A stretch of DNA of 50,462 nucleotides, taken from the NCBI RefSeq assembly GCF_023952475.1, contig NZ_JALHRX010000028.1, positions 1 through 50,462 of the forward strand, read 5' to 3'. The stretch comes from Cupriavidus sp. WGlv3. GTDB taxonomy: Bacteria; Pseudomonadota; Gammaproteobacteria; Burkholderiales; Burkholderiaceae. Of the stretch, positions 34,453 to 42,639 are shown one piece after another. Under the pieces are notes generated by a model, which ran no database searches, had not been told where the DNA came from, and saw only the letters and a program-made list of their open reading frames with translations. Both the position numbers and the translations under genes were made by a program. How positions within the stretch are numbered: the first letter of the stretch is position 1; every line of letters begins with the position of its first letter.

Positions 34453-36021
34453 ATGAGCAAGATCTGTACTGCGGCGCAAGCCGTTTCGGATATCCGGGCC
34501 GGCCAGAGCGTGGGCAGCGTGGGCGTGATCGGCTGGCTGACGCCGGACGCGTTGTTCCAGGCGCTGGCGCAACGCTTCCACGAGACTGGGTCGCCTCGTG
34601 ACCTGACCTTCTTCTTCCCGGTCAGTGTCGGCGACGGCATGGGCATCCGCGGCATGGATCACGTGGCCGTCGAAGGGCTGATGAAGCGGATCGTGTCGGG
34701 CAACTTTACCAATGCGGTGAATCCGGCCACCGGCAAGCGCCCCGAGTTCATGCGCCTGATCCGCGAGAATCGGGTGGAAGCCTACTGCTGGCCGATCGGT
34801 GCCACCATGCACTGGCTGCGCGAAGTCGCCCGGCGCAGCCCAGGCTACCTGACCCGCATCGGCCTCGGCTCCTACATCGACCCGCGCCAGCAGGGCGGCA
34901 AGTACACGGCTCGCGCCACCGACGACCTGGTGCGGGTGCAGGAGCTGGATGGCGAGGAATACCTGTTCTATCCGAGCTGGCCGCTCGACGTGGGGTTCCT
35001 GCGCGCCACCAGTGCCGACGAGGACGGCAACCTGAGCTTCGAGGACGAGCCGATCACGTCGTGCGCGCTGGCCATGGCGCTGGCGGTGAAGGCGTCAGGC
35101 GGCACCGTGATCGCACAGGTGCGCAAGCTGGTGCCGCGTCACGCCCGGCCGGCGCACGCGGTGCGCATTCCCGGCGTGCTGGTGGATCGCGTCGTGGTGG
35201 AACCCGACGCCATGATGACCACCGACATCCGGTACGACGATGCCTATCTGGGCGGCCAGCTGTTCGACGGCCGCGCCTCGGAGCGCCTGCCGCCCGGCGC
35301 CGACAAGGTGATCGCCCGGCGGGCAGCCCGGGAGGTCAGCCCCGGCGAGGTCAGCATCTTCGGCTTCGGTGCTTCGTCCGACGTGCCCACGGTGATGATG
35401 GAAGACGGCCTGTTCGCCGACGGCGGCCTGCGTCGCTACAGCTTTACCACCGAGCACGGCCCCTTCGGCGGCGTCGTGATGAGCGGCTGGCAATTCTCCG
35501 CCAACAAGTATCCCGAGGCCTTGATCGACGGCCCGTCGCAGTTCGACTTCATCGACGGCGGCAACTGCCCGATGGCGGCGCTGGCCTTTGCCCAGTTCGA
35601 CCGGGACGGAAACATCAACGTCAGCCGCTTCGGCGCGGCCAATCCGGGGCCGGGCGGCTTCATCGACATCGCTTACAACGCGCGCAAGCTGCTGTTCACC
35701 GGCACCTTCACCACCGGTGGCCTCGTCGCCGACACCACCGACGGCTTCCTGTCGGTCGGGCGTGAGGGGAGCGTGCGCAAGTTCGTCGAGCGCGTGGACG
35801 AGATCACCTATCCACTGGGGCGCAAAGTGGCCGAGCGCGGCCAGGAGGCCAAGGTCATCACCGAGCGCGCAGTGTTCTCGGTGGCGCCAGATGGACTGGT
35901 GCTGGAGGAGGTTGCGCCCGGCATCGACGTCAGGTCCCAGGTACTGGACCTGATGGCCTTCCCGCCGGTGCGCGTGGCAGAGCCGCTTCCGCGCATGGAT
36001 CCGACGCTATTCCGCGCCTGA
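34453..36021 (+). CDS. CoA-transferase, Pct/YdiF-like class I
   Basis: Two-domain CoA-transferase of 522 residues. The first domain ends near 255 and the second carries the candidate catalytic Glu334 in FTTEHGPFGGVV. PGVLVDRVVVEPD near 240 and FIDIAYNARKLLFTGTF near 415 match the group. It is related to the enzyme at 19932 but clearly diverged (TEHGP versus TEPGV) and lacks its long C-terminal extension. It likely loads CoA on the operon's acid or recycles it to acetate. The ATG is 37 bp after the hydratase gene. Confidence 0.88.
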   Translation: MSKICTAAQAVSDIRAGQSVGSVGVIGWLTPDALFQALAQRFHETGSPRDLTFFFPVSVGDGMGIRGMDHVAVEGLMKRIVSGNFTNAVNPATGKRPEFMRLIRENRVEAYCWPIGATMHWLREVARRSPGYLTRIGLGSYIDPRQQGGKYTARATDDLVRVQELDGEEYLFYPSWPLDVGFLRATSADEDGNLSFEDEPITSCALAMALAVKASGGTVIAQVRKLVPRHARPAHAVRIPGVLVDRVVVEPDAMMTTDIRYDDAYLGGQLFDGRASERLPPGADKVIARRAAREVSPGEVSIFGFGASSDVPTVMMEDGLFADGGLRRYSFTTEHGPFGGVVMSGWQFSANKYPEALIDGPSQFDFIDGGNCPMAALAFAQFDRDGNINVSRFGAANPGPGGFIDIAYNARKLLFTGTFTTGGLVADTTDGFLSVGREGSVRKFVERVDEITYPLGRKVAERGQEAKVITERAVFSVAPDGLVLEEVAPGIDVRSQVLDLMAFPPVRVAEPLPRMDPTLFRA

Positions 36022-36047
36022 CGCATCGACCTATCTACGAGGAAAAC

Positions 36048-37178
36048 ATGGCTGTCATCAACTACCTGACTACCGTCCACATCGACTTCGGCGCCATCCG
36101 GATGCTGGGGGCCGAGCTGCAGCGCCTGGGCATCCAGCGACCGCTGATCGTCACCGATCGCGGCATCCGCGCCGCGGGTATCGCCGACAAGGTGCTCGAC
36201 GCCCTGGGCCCGGATTGCACCCCTACCGTCTTCGAGGACACCCCATCCAACCCGACGGAAGCCGCCGTGTCCGCCGCGACCGGCCTTTACCTGGGCAACG
36301 GCTGCGACGGCATCGTGGCCGTGGGCGGCGGATCGCCCATCGACCTGGGCAAGGCCACCGCGCTGCTGGCGACCCACCCGGCACCGCTGCAGACCTACGC
36401 GGCGGTGGAGGGCGGCGCGAGCCGGATCACTAGCCGGGTCGCCCCGCTGGTGGCCATCCCGACAACTGCGGGTACCGGCAGCGAAGTGGGCCGGGGCGCG
36501 GTCATCGTCATGGAGTCCGGCCGCAAGCTCGGCCTGCTTAGTCCGTTCCTGCTGCCGAAGCTCGCCATCTGCGACCCCGAACTGACGCTGGGCCTGCCGC
36601 CGGCCCTGACCGCCGCGACCGGCATGGACGCCATCGCCCACTGCATCGAGACCTTCCTGGCGCCGGCCATCAACCCCCCCGCCGAAGCGATCGCCCTGGA
36701 CGGCCTGCGCCGCGGCATAGCCAATATCGGCAAGGCGACCGCCGACGGCTGCGACCGCGACGCGCGCTGGAACATGATGATGGCCGCCATGGAAGGCGCG
36801 CTGGCCTTCCAGAAGGGGCTGGGCGCGGTGCATGCCCTGTCGCACCCGCTGGGCGCGGTGCCCGGCGTCTCGTTGCACCACGGCACGCTGAATGCCGTGC
36901 TGCTGCCGGCCGTGCTGCGCTTCAACAAGCCGGCGACCCAAGCCAAGCAGGCCGCACTTGCCCAGGCCATGGGCCTGCCCACCGGCGGGGACCCGGCTCA
37001 GGCCATCGGCGAACTCAACGCCCGTCTCGGCTTGCCGGCTGGTCTCGGCGCCATGGGCGTGCCGCGTGAGGCGTTGGAGGACATCGCGGTCGCCGCCACG
37101 AAGGACCACTGCCACGCCACCAATCCCCGCACTGCCACGATCGACGACTACCTGGCGATGCTGCAGGAATCGTATTGA
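36048..37178 (+). CDS. Iron-containing alcohol dehydrogenase
   Basis: Group III NAD(P)-dependent alcohol dehydrogenase, 376 residues. The nucleotide motif VAVGGGSPIDLGKA lies near 90, PTTAGTGSEVGRGAV near 139, and the metal-binding GMDAIAHCIETFL near 190 with HGTLNAVLLPAV near 280. It oxidises an alcohol or reduces an aldehyde; a hydroxyacid substrate is possible, as in 4-hydroxybutyrate dehydrogenases. Gene spacing (26 bp before, 11 bp after) places it mid-operon. Confidence 0.9.
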   Translation: MAVINYLTTVHIDFGAIRMLGAELQRLGIQRPLIVTDRGIRAAGIADKVLDALGPDCTPTVFEDTPSNPTEAAVSAATGLYLGNGCDGIVAVGGGSPIDLGKATALLATHPAPLQTYAAVEGGASRITSRVAPLVAIPTTAGTGSEVGRGAVIVMESGRKLGLLSPFLLPKLAICDPELTLGLPPALTAATGMDAIAHCIETFLAPAINPPAEAIALDGLRRGIANIGKATADGCDRDARWNMMMAAMEGALAFQKGLGAVHALSHPLGAVPGVSLHHGTLNAVLLPAVLRFNKPATQAKQAALAQAMGLPTGGDPAQAIGELNARLGLPAGLGAMGVPREALEDIAVAATKDHCHATNPRTATIDDYLAMLQESY

Positions 37179-37189
37179 GGAGGAAGACG

Positions 37190-38332
37190 ATGTCATACAT
37201 CGCAGAACACCACGAGATGATCCGCGAGGCGGTGCGCCGCTTCGCCGAGGAAGAGATCGCACCGGTCGCCCACCGGTTGTGGGAAGAGGAGAGTTTTCCC
37301 TACGAGATCTGGCGCCGGGCCGGCGAACTGGGCTATATCGGGCTGCCGTACCCCGAAGCCTGGGGAGGCAGCGGCGGCGACTGGCTTGGCTTCGCCATAG
37401 CGCTGGAAGAGATCGCCCGCGTCGATTGCGCCGTGGCGGTGGCCATCATGGCCAACTCCACGGCGGCCAGCCTGCTCAACAACTACGGCACCGATGGCCA
37501 GAAGGCGCGCTTCCTGCGGCCGATCCTGGCGGGCACGCAGGTCGGCTGCATCGGCCTGACAGAGCCGAACGCCGGCTCCGACGCCGCCAATATCCAGACC
37601 CGCGCCGTACTGAAGGATGGCCGCTGGGTCATCAATGGCGCCAAGACCTTCATCAGCAACTCGGGTTCCGAGATCACCGGCCCGATCGTCATTGCGGCGG
37701 TGACGGGAATCCGGCCCGACGGCCGCAAGGACATTTCGAACTTCATCGTACCGAACGGTACGCCCGGCTTCAGCCATGGCAAGAAGCTGCACAAGATCGG
37801 CTGGCGCGGATCGACCACATTCGAGCTGTTCTTCGAGGACTGCGCCATTTCTGCCGAGCACCTGCTCGGCGAGGTCGGGGCCGGCCTCCGGCAGACCCTG
37901 TCACAGGTGAGCACCGGCCGCATCCTGATCGGAACGCTGGGACTGGGCATCCTGCAGGGCTCGCTGGAACGCTCCGTCCGCTACATGAGCGAGCGCGCAG
38001 CGTTTGGCAAGACGCTCAACCAGTTCCAGTCGCTGCAGTTCAAGCTGGCCGACATGGCGACCCACGCACACGCTGCCCGCCTGATGCTCTACGACGCTGC
38101 GGTGGCCAAGGACGAGGGCCGGCCCTACGATCGGCAGGCCTCGATGGCAAAGCTCTTCGCAACCGAGAAGGCCATGGAGGCGGCCCACCAGGCCGTGCAG
38201 ATTCACGGCGGCAACGGGATCATGACGGAGTACGCGGTATCCCGCGCGTTCGGGGATGCCAAGGTGCTCGAGATCGTTGAGGGGACCTCCGAGATCCAGC
38301 GGATGATCATCTCCCGCGACGTAATGCGCTGA
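37190..38332 (+). CDS. Acyl-CoA dehydrogenase
   Basis: FAD-dependent alpha,beta-dehydrogenase, 380 residues. FAD and substrate motifs TEPNAGSDAANIQT near 124 and QIHGGNGIMTEYAVSR near 340 are intact, and EGTSEIQRMIIS near 365 closes the chain. GAGGAGGA lies 5-13 bases before the ATG at 37190. Family relatives act on short or branched acyl-CoA. Fits the oxidation step before MaoC hydration. Confidence 0.92.
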   Translation: MSYIAEHHEMIREAVRRFAEEEIAPVAHRLWEEESFPYEIWRRAGELGYIGLPYPEAWGGSGGDWLGFAIALEEIARVDCAVAVAIMANSTAASLLNNYGTDGQKARFLRPILAGTQVGCIGLTEPNAGSDAANIQTRAVLKDGRWVINGAKTFISNSGSEITGPIVIAAVTGIRPDGRKDISNFIVPNGTPGFSHGKKLHKIGWRGSTTFELFFEDCAISAEHLLGEVGAGLRQTLSQVSTGRILIGTLGLGILQGSLERSVRYMSERAAFGKTLNQFQSLQFKLADMATHAHAARLMLYDAAVAKDEGRPYDRQASMAKLFATEKAMEAAHQAVQIHGGNGIMTEYAVSRAFGDAKVLEIVEGTSEIQRMIISRDVMR

Positions 38333-38360
38333 CGCACGGCTGCAGCCAGTGAGGCAATCC

Positions 38361-40016
38361 ATGGAACATGTCGAACACAGCACGGATGGGCTGGAGCGCT
38401 GCCCGGTCAACTTCGTGCCCCTGACGCCAATCTCCTTCCTGCGTAGAACGGCCGAGGTCTACCCTGAGCGTACAGCCATCGTCTACGGCGAGCGCCGCAC
38501 GAGCTGGCGGGCAATGCTGGACCGCAGCCGCCGCCTCGCGTCGGCGCTGGTGGCCGCCGGCGTCAGGACTGGCGACACGGTGGCCGTGATGGCCGCAAAC
38601 ACGCCGGAGATGCTGGAGATGCATTTCGGCGTGCCCATGAGCGGCGCCATGCTGAACACGTTGAACGTGCGCCTGGACGCGGCCGCCATCGCCTTTATGC
38701 TCAGTCACGCGGATGCAAAGGTGCTGGTCACCGACACGGAGTACGCTGACGTAGTCGAAGCCGCACTGGCGCTGCTCGACGACAAGCCGCTGGTGATTGA
38801 CATCATCGATCCCGCCGTCGAAGGGGGCCGCAGGCTGGCGGAGATCGAATACGAGGGCTTCCTGGCCGGGGGCGATCCGTACTGGGAGGGCGGCGAGCCC
38901 GCCGACGAATGGCAGGCCATCGCCCTCAACTATACCTCCGGCACCACGGGCAACCCAAAGGGCGTGGTCTACCACCATCGCGGCGCCTATCTGGCTGCGC
39001 TGTCGAACATGCTCGACTGGGGCATGCCCCGGCACGCCGTCTTCCTGTGGACGCTGCCGCTGTTCCACTGCAATGGCTGGTGCTTCGCCTGGACGCTGGC
39101 GGCCAACGCCGGTACCAGCGTCTGCCTGCGGCGGGTGGATGCTGCCGCCGTGCTCGATGCGATTCGCGAGCACCGGGTCAGTCACTACTGCGGGGCGCCG
39201 ATCGTGCATGCGATGCTTGCCCACGCACCTGAAGCGTGGAAGGCGGGCATCGACCATCCGGTCCACGGACTCATCGGCGGCGCGCCGCCGCCGATGCCGG
39301 TGATCGAGGGCCTGCTGCGCATGGGGATCAGGATCACCCAGATCTACGGGCTGACCGAGGTCTACGGCCCCGCGGCGGTTTGCGTGGAGCTGCCCGAATG
39401 GGAGGAACTCGGCATCGGTGCGCTGGCGGAACGGAAAGGACGGCAGGGCGTCCGCTACACTGCGCAGGAAGGCATGGCCGTGCTGCATCCCGAAACCCTT
39501 GTGCCGGTGCCGTGGGACGGGAAGACCATCGGCGAAGTCATGTTCCGCGGCAACATGACGATGAAGGGCTACCTGAAGAACCCCGAGGCCACGGCGGAAG
39601 CTTTTGCCGGCGGCTGGTTCCACTCGGGTGACCTCGCAGTCGTCTGCCCGGATGGCTATGTACAGATCCGGGACCGCTCCAAGGACGTCATCATTTCCGG
39701 CGGAGAGAATATCAACTCGCTGGAGGTGGAGGAGGTGCTCTACCGGCACCCCGCGGTGCGCGTGGCAGCCGTCGTCGCCCAGCCGGACGATCGTTGGGGG
39801 GAGACGCCATGCGCCTTTGTCGAAGTCGTCGATGGCGCCAGGGTCGGCGAGCGCGAACTGATCGAACATTGCCGCGCCCATTTGGCGCACTTCAAGGCGC
39901 CGAAGAAAGTAGTCATCGGCCACCTTCCCAGGACGTCGACCGGCAAGATCCAGAAGTTCCTCCTCAGGCAACGAGCAAGCTCCGCCGCTCCCTGGCCCGG
40001 CCACGTACAGGCGTGA
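38361..40016 (+). CDS. AMP-forming acyl-CoA ligase
   Basis: Adenylate-forming enzyme, 551 residues. P-loop YTSGTTGNPKGVVYHH near 190, aromatic-residue motif IYGLTEVYGP near 330, hinge DRSKDVIISGGENI near 440, and catalytic Lys in RTSTGKIQKFLLR near 530. The closest remembered relatives are medium-chain fatty-acid and methylmercaptopropionate CoA ligases (AlkK/DmdB type). ATG at 38361 follows the dehydrogenase by 28 bp. Last gene of the operon; with a CoA-transferase also present, the pathway has two ways to form CoA esters. Confidence 0.92.
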   Translation: MEHVEHSTDGLERCPVNFVPLTPISFLRRTAEVYPERTAIVYGERRTSWRAMLDRSRRLASALVAAGVRTGDTVAVMAANTPEMLEMHFGVPMSGAMLNTLNVRLDAAAIAFMLSHADAKVLVTDTEYADVVEAALALLDDKPLVIDIIDPAVEGGRRLAEIEYEGFLAGGDPYWEGGEPADEWQAIALNYTSGTTGNPKGVVYHHRGAYLAALSNMLDWGMPRHAVFLWTLPLFHCNGWCFAWTLAANAGTSVCLRRVDAAAVLDAIREHRVSHYCGAPIVHAMLAHAPEAWKAGIDHPVHGLIGGAPPPMPVIEGLLRMGIRITQIYGLTEVYGPAAVCVELPEWEELGIGALAERKGRQGVRYTAQEGMAVLHPETLVPVPWDGKTIGEVMFRGNMTMKGYLKNPEATAEAFAGGWFHSGDLAVVCPDGYVQIRDRSKDVIISGGENINSLEVEEVLYRHPAVRVAAVVAQPDDRWGETPCAFVEVVDGARVGERELIEHCRAHLAHFKAPKKVVIGHLPRTSTGKIQKFLLRQRASSAAPWPGHVQA

Positions 40017-40179
40017 GTTCCCCGTGAATGTGTTTCGGTGGCCGGCCGAGCTTGCTCTCCACATTCGGGATATCCGAGAGCGCCCGGTCGTGGCGGAGCA
40101 GAAAACTCGTGTCCGGCATCGCATTGGGAGCGAAGACCGGTTGATCGACCGCCTTGGCGACATCTTGCGCGAGACGTCC

Positions 40180-40801
40180 AATTCACCTGCCACGCCGCGG
40201 GCGCCGTGGAATAAGGGTAAGCTCACCGGACAAAAGCCGCCGCTGAAGCTCTGCGAGATCTGGGCCATCCGTACGAGACGTTTGTCAGGGCAGTCGCGTT
40301 AGTGCCCGAGCGATGGTGATCCAGCAGAAGACGCATAGACCGGTTCAGTTCGAGATTACGGAGCAGACCCGCTCAAGCCTTGAGGCATGGATTGTCCATC
40401 GTGGTTTGCGCTCGTCGGATGCTCTGTTTCCAAGCCGGATTCACGCCTCAGCCCATCTGTCCACCCGCCAGTATGCCCGGCTTGTACATCGCTGGATCGC
40501 GTCCATTGGCCTAGACGACACAGCGTACGGCACCCACACTATGCGGCGGACCAAGGCATCGCTTATCTATCGCAGAACCAAGAACCTTCGCTCAGCGCAA
40601 TTGCTGCTCGGCCACACAAAGTTGGAGAGCACGGTTCGCTACCTCGGCATCGAAGTTGACGACGCGCTCGAGTTGGCGGAGCAGACCGAAGTGTGGCAAA
40701 CCTCTGGCCGGCGAGCGGTCGCTTGCCGGCCAAGAACGGCCTTTGACCTCGACGAAGCGAAGGACCGTTCTAAATCCACTTGCAGCCATTTGCCGAGGTA
40801 G
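40180..40801 (+). pseudogene. Inactivated tyrosine recombinase (integrase)
   Basis: The N-terminal stretch APWNKGKLTGQKPPLKLCEI (from 40201) and the C-terminal part from about 40289 (SARAMVIQQKTHRPVQFEIT onward) belong to one phage-type integrase family common in beta-proteobacteria. Between them some 40 residues that should hold the first catalytic Arg are gone, and the frame changes near 40275-40285. The distal catalytic residues remain: HTMRRT, LLGHTK and STVRYLGIE. Loss of the box I region predicts no activity. Confidence 0.75.
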
Positions 40802-41278
40802 CGTTTCGGGACACCCCTACGTTGCCGATGGCCTTAACTGAGCCTTAGTCAACGGGCGTTGCGCCAGTCCCCACACTTTGCACTCCTCACGCTTTTCATG
40901 ACGGCGGCCATGGGCCGGCGTCGCACAGCACCTTCCACGACCCAGGTGCCCACGGCCCGGTGGGACGTTCAACTACCCGCTCTGCGACCAGCCCGCCACG
41001 CATCGAGGCGGCATGTTGCCACGGCATACGCCGCGGTATCCGCACGTCCGTCTTGCCCGAGTTGAAGCCATATACCTGGACAACGCCTTCTTGTCCGCTG
41101 AGAACCAAGCACGGCCGAACTCTCGTCACGATTACACGGACGGCAAACTCGACGATTCTCCAAGAATCCCGAGGCTCGCCCTTTAACACAACGCCTGTTG
41201 TCTTAAATCGGATTGCGAGTTATTGTTCATGCATCGCGCCGGCCAGCGTCCATCACCGAGGAATGAAGGAGACTTATC
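40802..41278. other. Unrecognised region after the integrase remnant
   Basis: About 480 bp. A 97-residue minus-strand frame (41189-40896) and a plus-strand frame are both open, but neither shows a known motif. The 41188-41201 inverted repeat ACAAC-GCCT-GTTGT and AAGGAG just before 41279 probably serve the next gene. Probably degenerate mobile DNA. Confidence 0.4.
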
Positions 41279-42115
41279 ATGCTCACCACCCAATCCCAAC
41301 GAGAGGCGTTTCGCGAGGACGGCGCCGTACTTATAAAGAACTGCCTCGACCCTGTGCAGCTGGCCCGGTGCTACGAGGCTTTCAGGTGGAACGTCGCCAA
41401 CCCGGGCCCATATCACTTCCGCTCGCTGGACGGCACCAGCCTGCAGACCCATATCGACAACGCCAATCCGGTGGTTAAGCAAAAGCTTGACGACCTGGTC
41501 ACGACGCTGCCGTTCGGAAAGGTGTTCCAGGAGTTATGGGGCTCGGAGCATGTCTGGTATTTCGCCGAGGAGGTGTTCGCCAAGGAAGGCGGCAACAGCG
41601 GCCGCGGGCCGTGGCATCAGGACACCGCGAACCTCCCGTGGGCAGGCAAGCATTGGGGCAACGCGTGGATTACCTTCCAGGCCATTCCAAAGAAGAATTC
41701 GCTGGAGATCATTCGCGGCTCGCACCTCGGCATCCAGTACGACGGGGCCAGTTTCGCGAATGCCGATGACCCGACCGATCCGCTGTACGGCGACGGCACC
41801 CTGCCCCGCCTGCCGCATATCGACAAGGAGCTCGCCGAAAACCCCAATGCCTGGGACGTGCTCTCCTGGGAGGTGACCCCTGGCGATGTCGTGTTCCTGC
41901 ATCCACGTTCGCTTCACGGAGGAGCTGCCGTCGATGCCGCCTGCCCGACCCGGCACACGCTGGTGCTGCGCTTCTTCGGTGACGACGCCACGTTCCGCGC
42001 CCTGCCAATGTCGAACCCGCGCTATGCCCGCAACGGGCCGCTCTTCCGGGAAGAAATGGCCAGGCTCAATGAAGGCGAACCGTTCCGCTCGCCCGTCTTC
42101 CGCCAACTCGCCTGA
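41279..42115 (+). CDS. Phytanoyl-CoA dioxygenase (PhyH) family protein
   Basis: Non-haem Fe(II)/2-oxoglutarate oxygenase, 278 residues, with the double-stranded beta-helix iron triad His113 and Asp115 in WHQDT and His213 in SLHGGAA. Arg225 or Arg231 (TRHTLVLRF) probably binds 2-oxoglutarate. AAGGAG precedes the ATG. Substrate unknown; it leads a probable five-gene unit with a Rid protein, MFS transporter and two flavin amine oxidases, so hydroxylation or dealkylation of an amine or amino acid is plausible. Confidence 0.85.
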   Translation: MLTTQSQREAFREDGAVLIKNCLDPVQLARCYEAFRWNVANPGPYHFRSLDGTSLQTHIDNANPVVKQKLDDLVTTLPFGKVFQELWGSEHVWYFAEEVFAKEGGNSGRGPWHQDTANLPWAGKHWGNAWITFQAIPKKNSLEIIRGSHLGIQYDGASFANADDPTDPLYGDGTLPRLPHIDKELAENPNAWDVLSWEVTPGDVVFLHPRSLHGGAAVDAACPTRHTLVLRFFGDDATFRALPMSNPRYARNGPLFREEMARLNEGEPFRSPVFRQLA

Positions 42116-42139
42116 TATCGCTTGCACGGAGCAGCCGCC

Positions 42140-42547
42140 ATGAAACGACAAATGATCAATCCCGGCCTCATGCAGGCCAGGCACTACGACCAGCTTCACT
42201 TCTCTTCGGCAACCCGTGTCGGCGACATGATCTGGGTGTCCGGCCAGGTGGGCTTCGATCTGACGACGGCCTCGGTGGGCCAGGGAATGGAAGCGCAGGC
42301 CCGGGTGGCGTTCGAAAACCTGAAGGCGGTGCTCGAAGCCGCAGGAGCCAGCCTTGCCGACGTCGTGGAAATCATGACGTTCCACACCGACCTGCGCGGC
42401 GAGATACAGGCGTTCGTGAAAGTCAAGGATGAGTACTTCCCCGACCGCTATCCGTCGTGGACAGGCGTGGGCGTAAACCAGCTGGCGCGTCCCGAGTTCC
42501 TGGTCGAGATACGCGCGATTGCAGTCGTCGGTTGCGGCGCCGGCTGA
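42140..42547 (+). CDS. Rid-superfamily protein lacking canonical catalytic residues
   Basis: Small trimeric YjgF/Rid-fold protein, 135 residues. Typical RidA hydrolyses reactive enamines/imines using a conserved Arg in PxRSxVxV and a Glu in the final VEIEAIA strand. Here the matching places read PSWTGVGVNQL (Trp) and VEIRAIA (Arg), so both are replaced. The chain probably belongs to a non-deaminase Rid subgroup. ATG at 42140 is 24 bp after the PhyH stop. The neighbouring amine oxidases would yield imines, so an imine-linked role remains attractive. Confidence 0.75.
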   Translation: MKRQMINPGLMQARHYDQLHFSSATRVGDMIWVSGQVGFDLTTASVGQGMEAQARVAFENLKAVLEAAGASLADVVEIMTFHTDLRGEIQAFVKVKDEYFPDRYPSWTGVGVNQLARPEFLVEIRAIAVVGCGAG

Positions 42548-42639
42548 CAGCCAGAAGCCGCGGCCCGTGTGCACACCAGGGTCGCGGCACGACATCCCTT
42601 AGAAAAAAGAACAGCGACAAAGCTGATGGAGACACAAAC

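Noticed and set aside
40024..40200. Open frame before the integrase remnant as an independent gene
   Set aside because: No domain recognised before APWNKGK; it merely shares the frame of the integrase N-terminus and has a GTG without ribosome-binding site.
40896..41189. A 97-residue minus-strand gene
   Set aside because: No recognisable motif, ribosome-binding site or signal; kept only as unexplained region.
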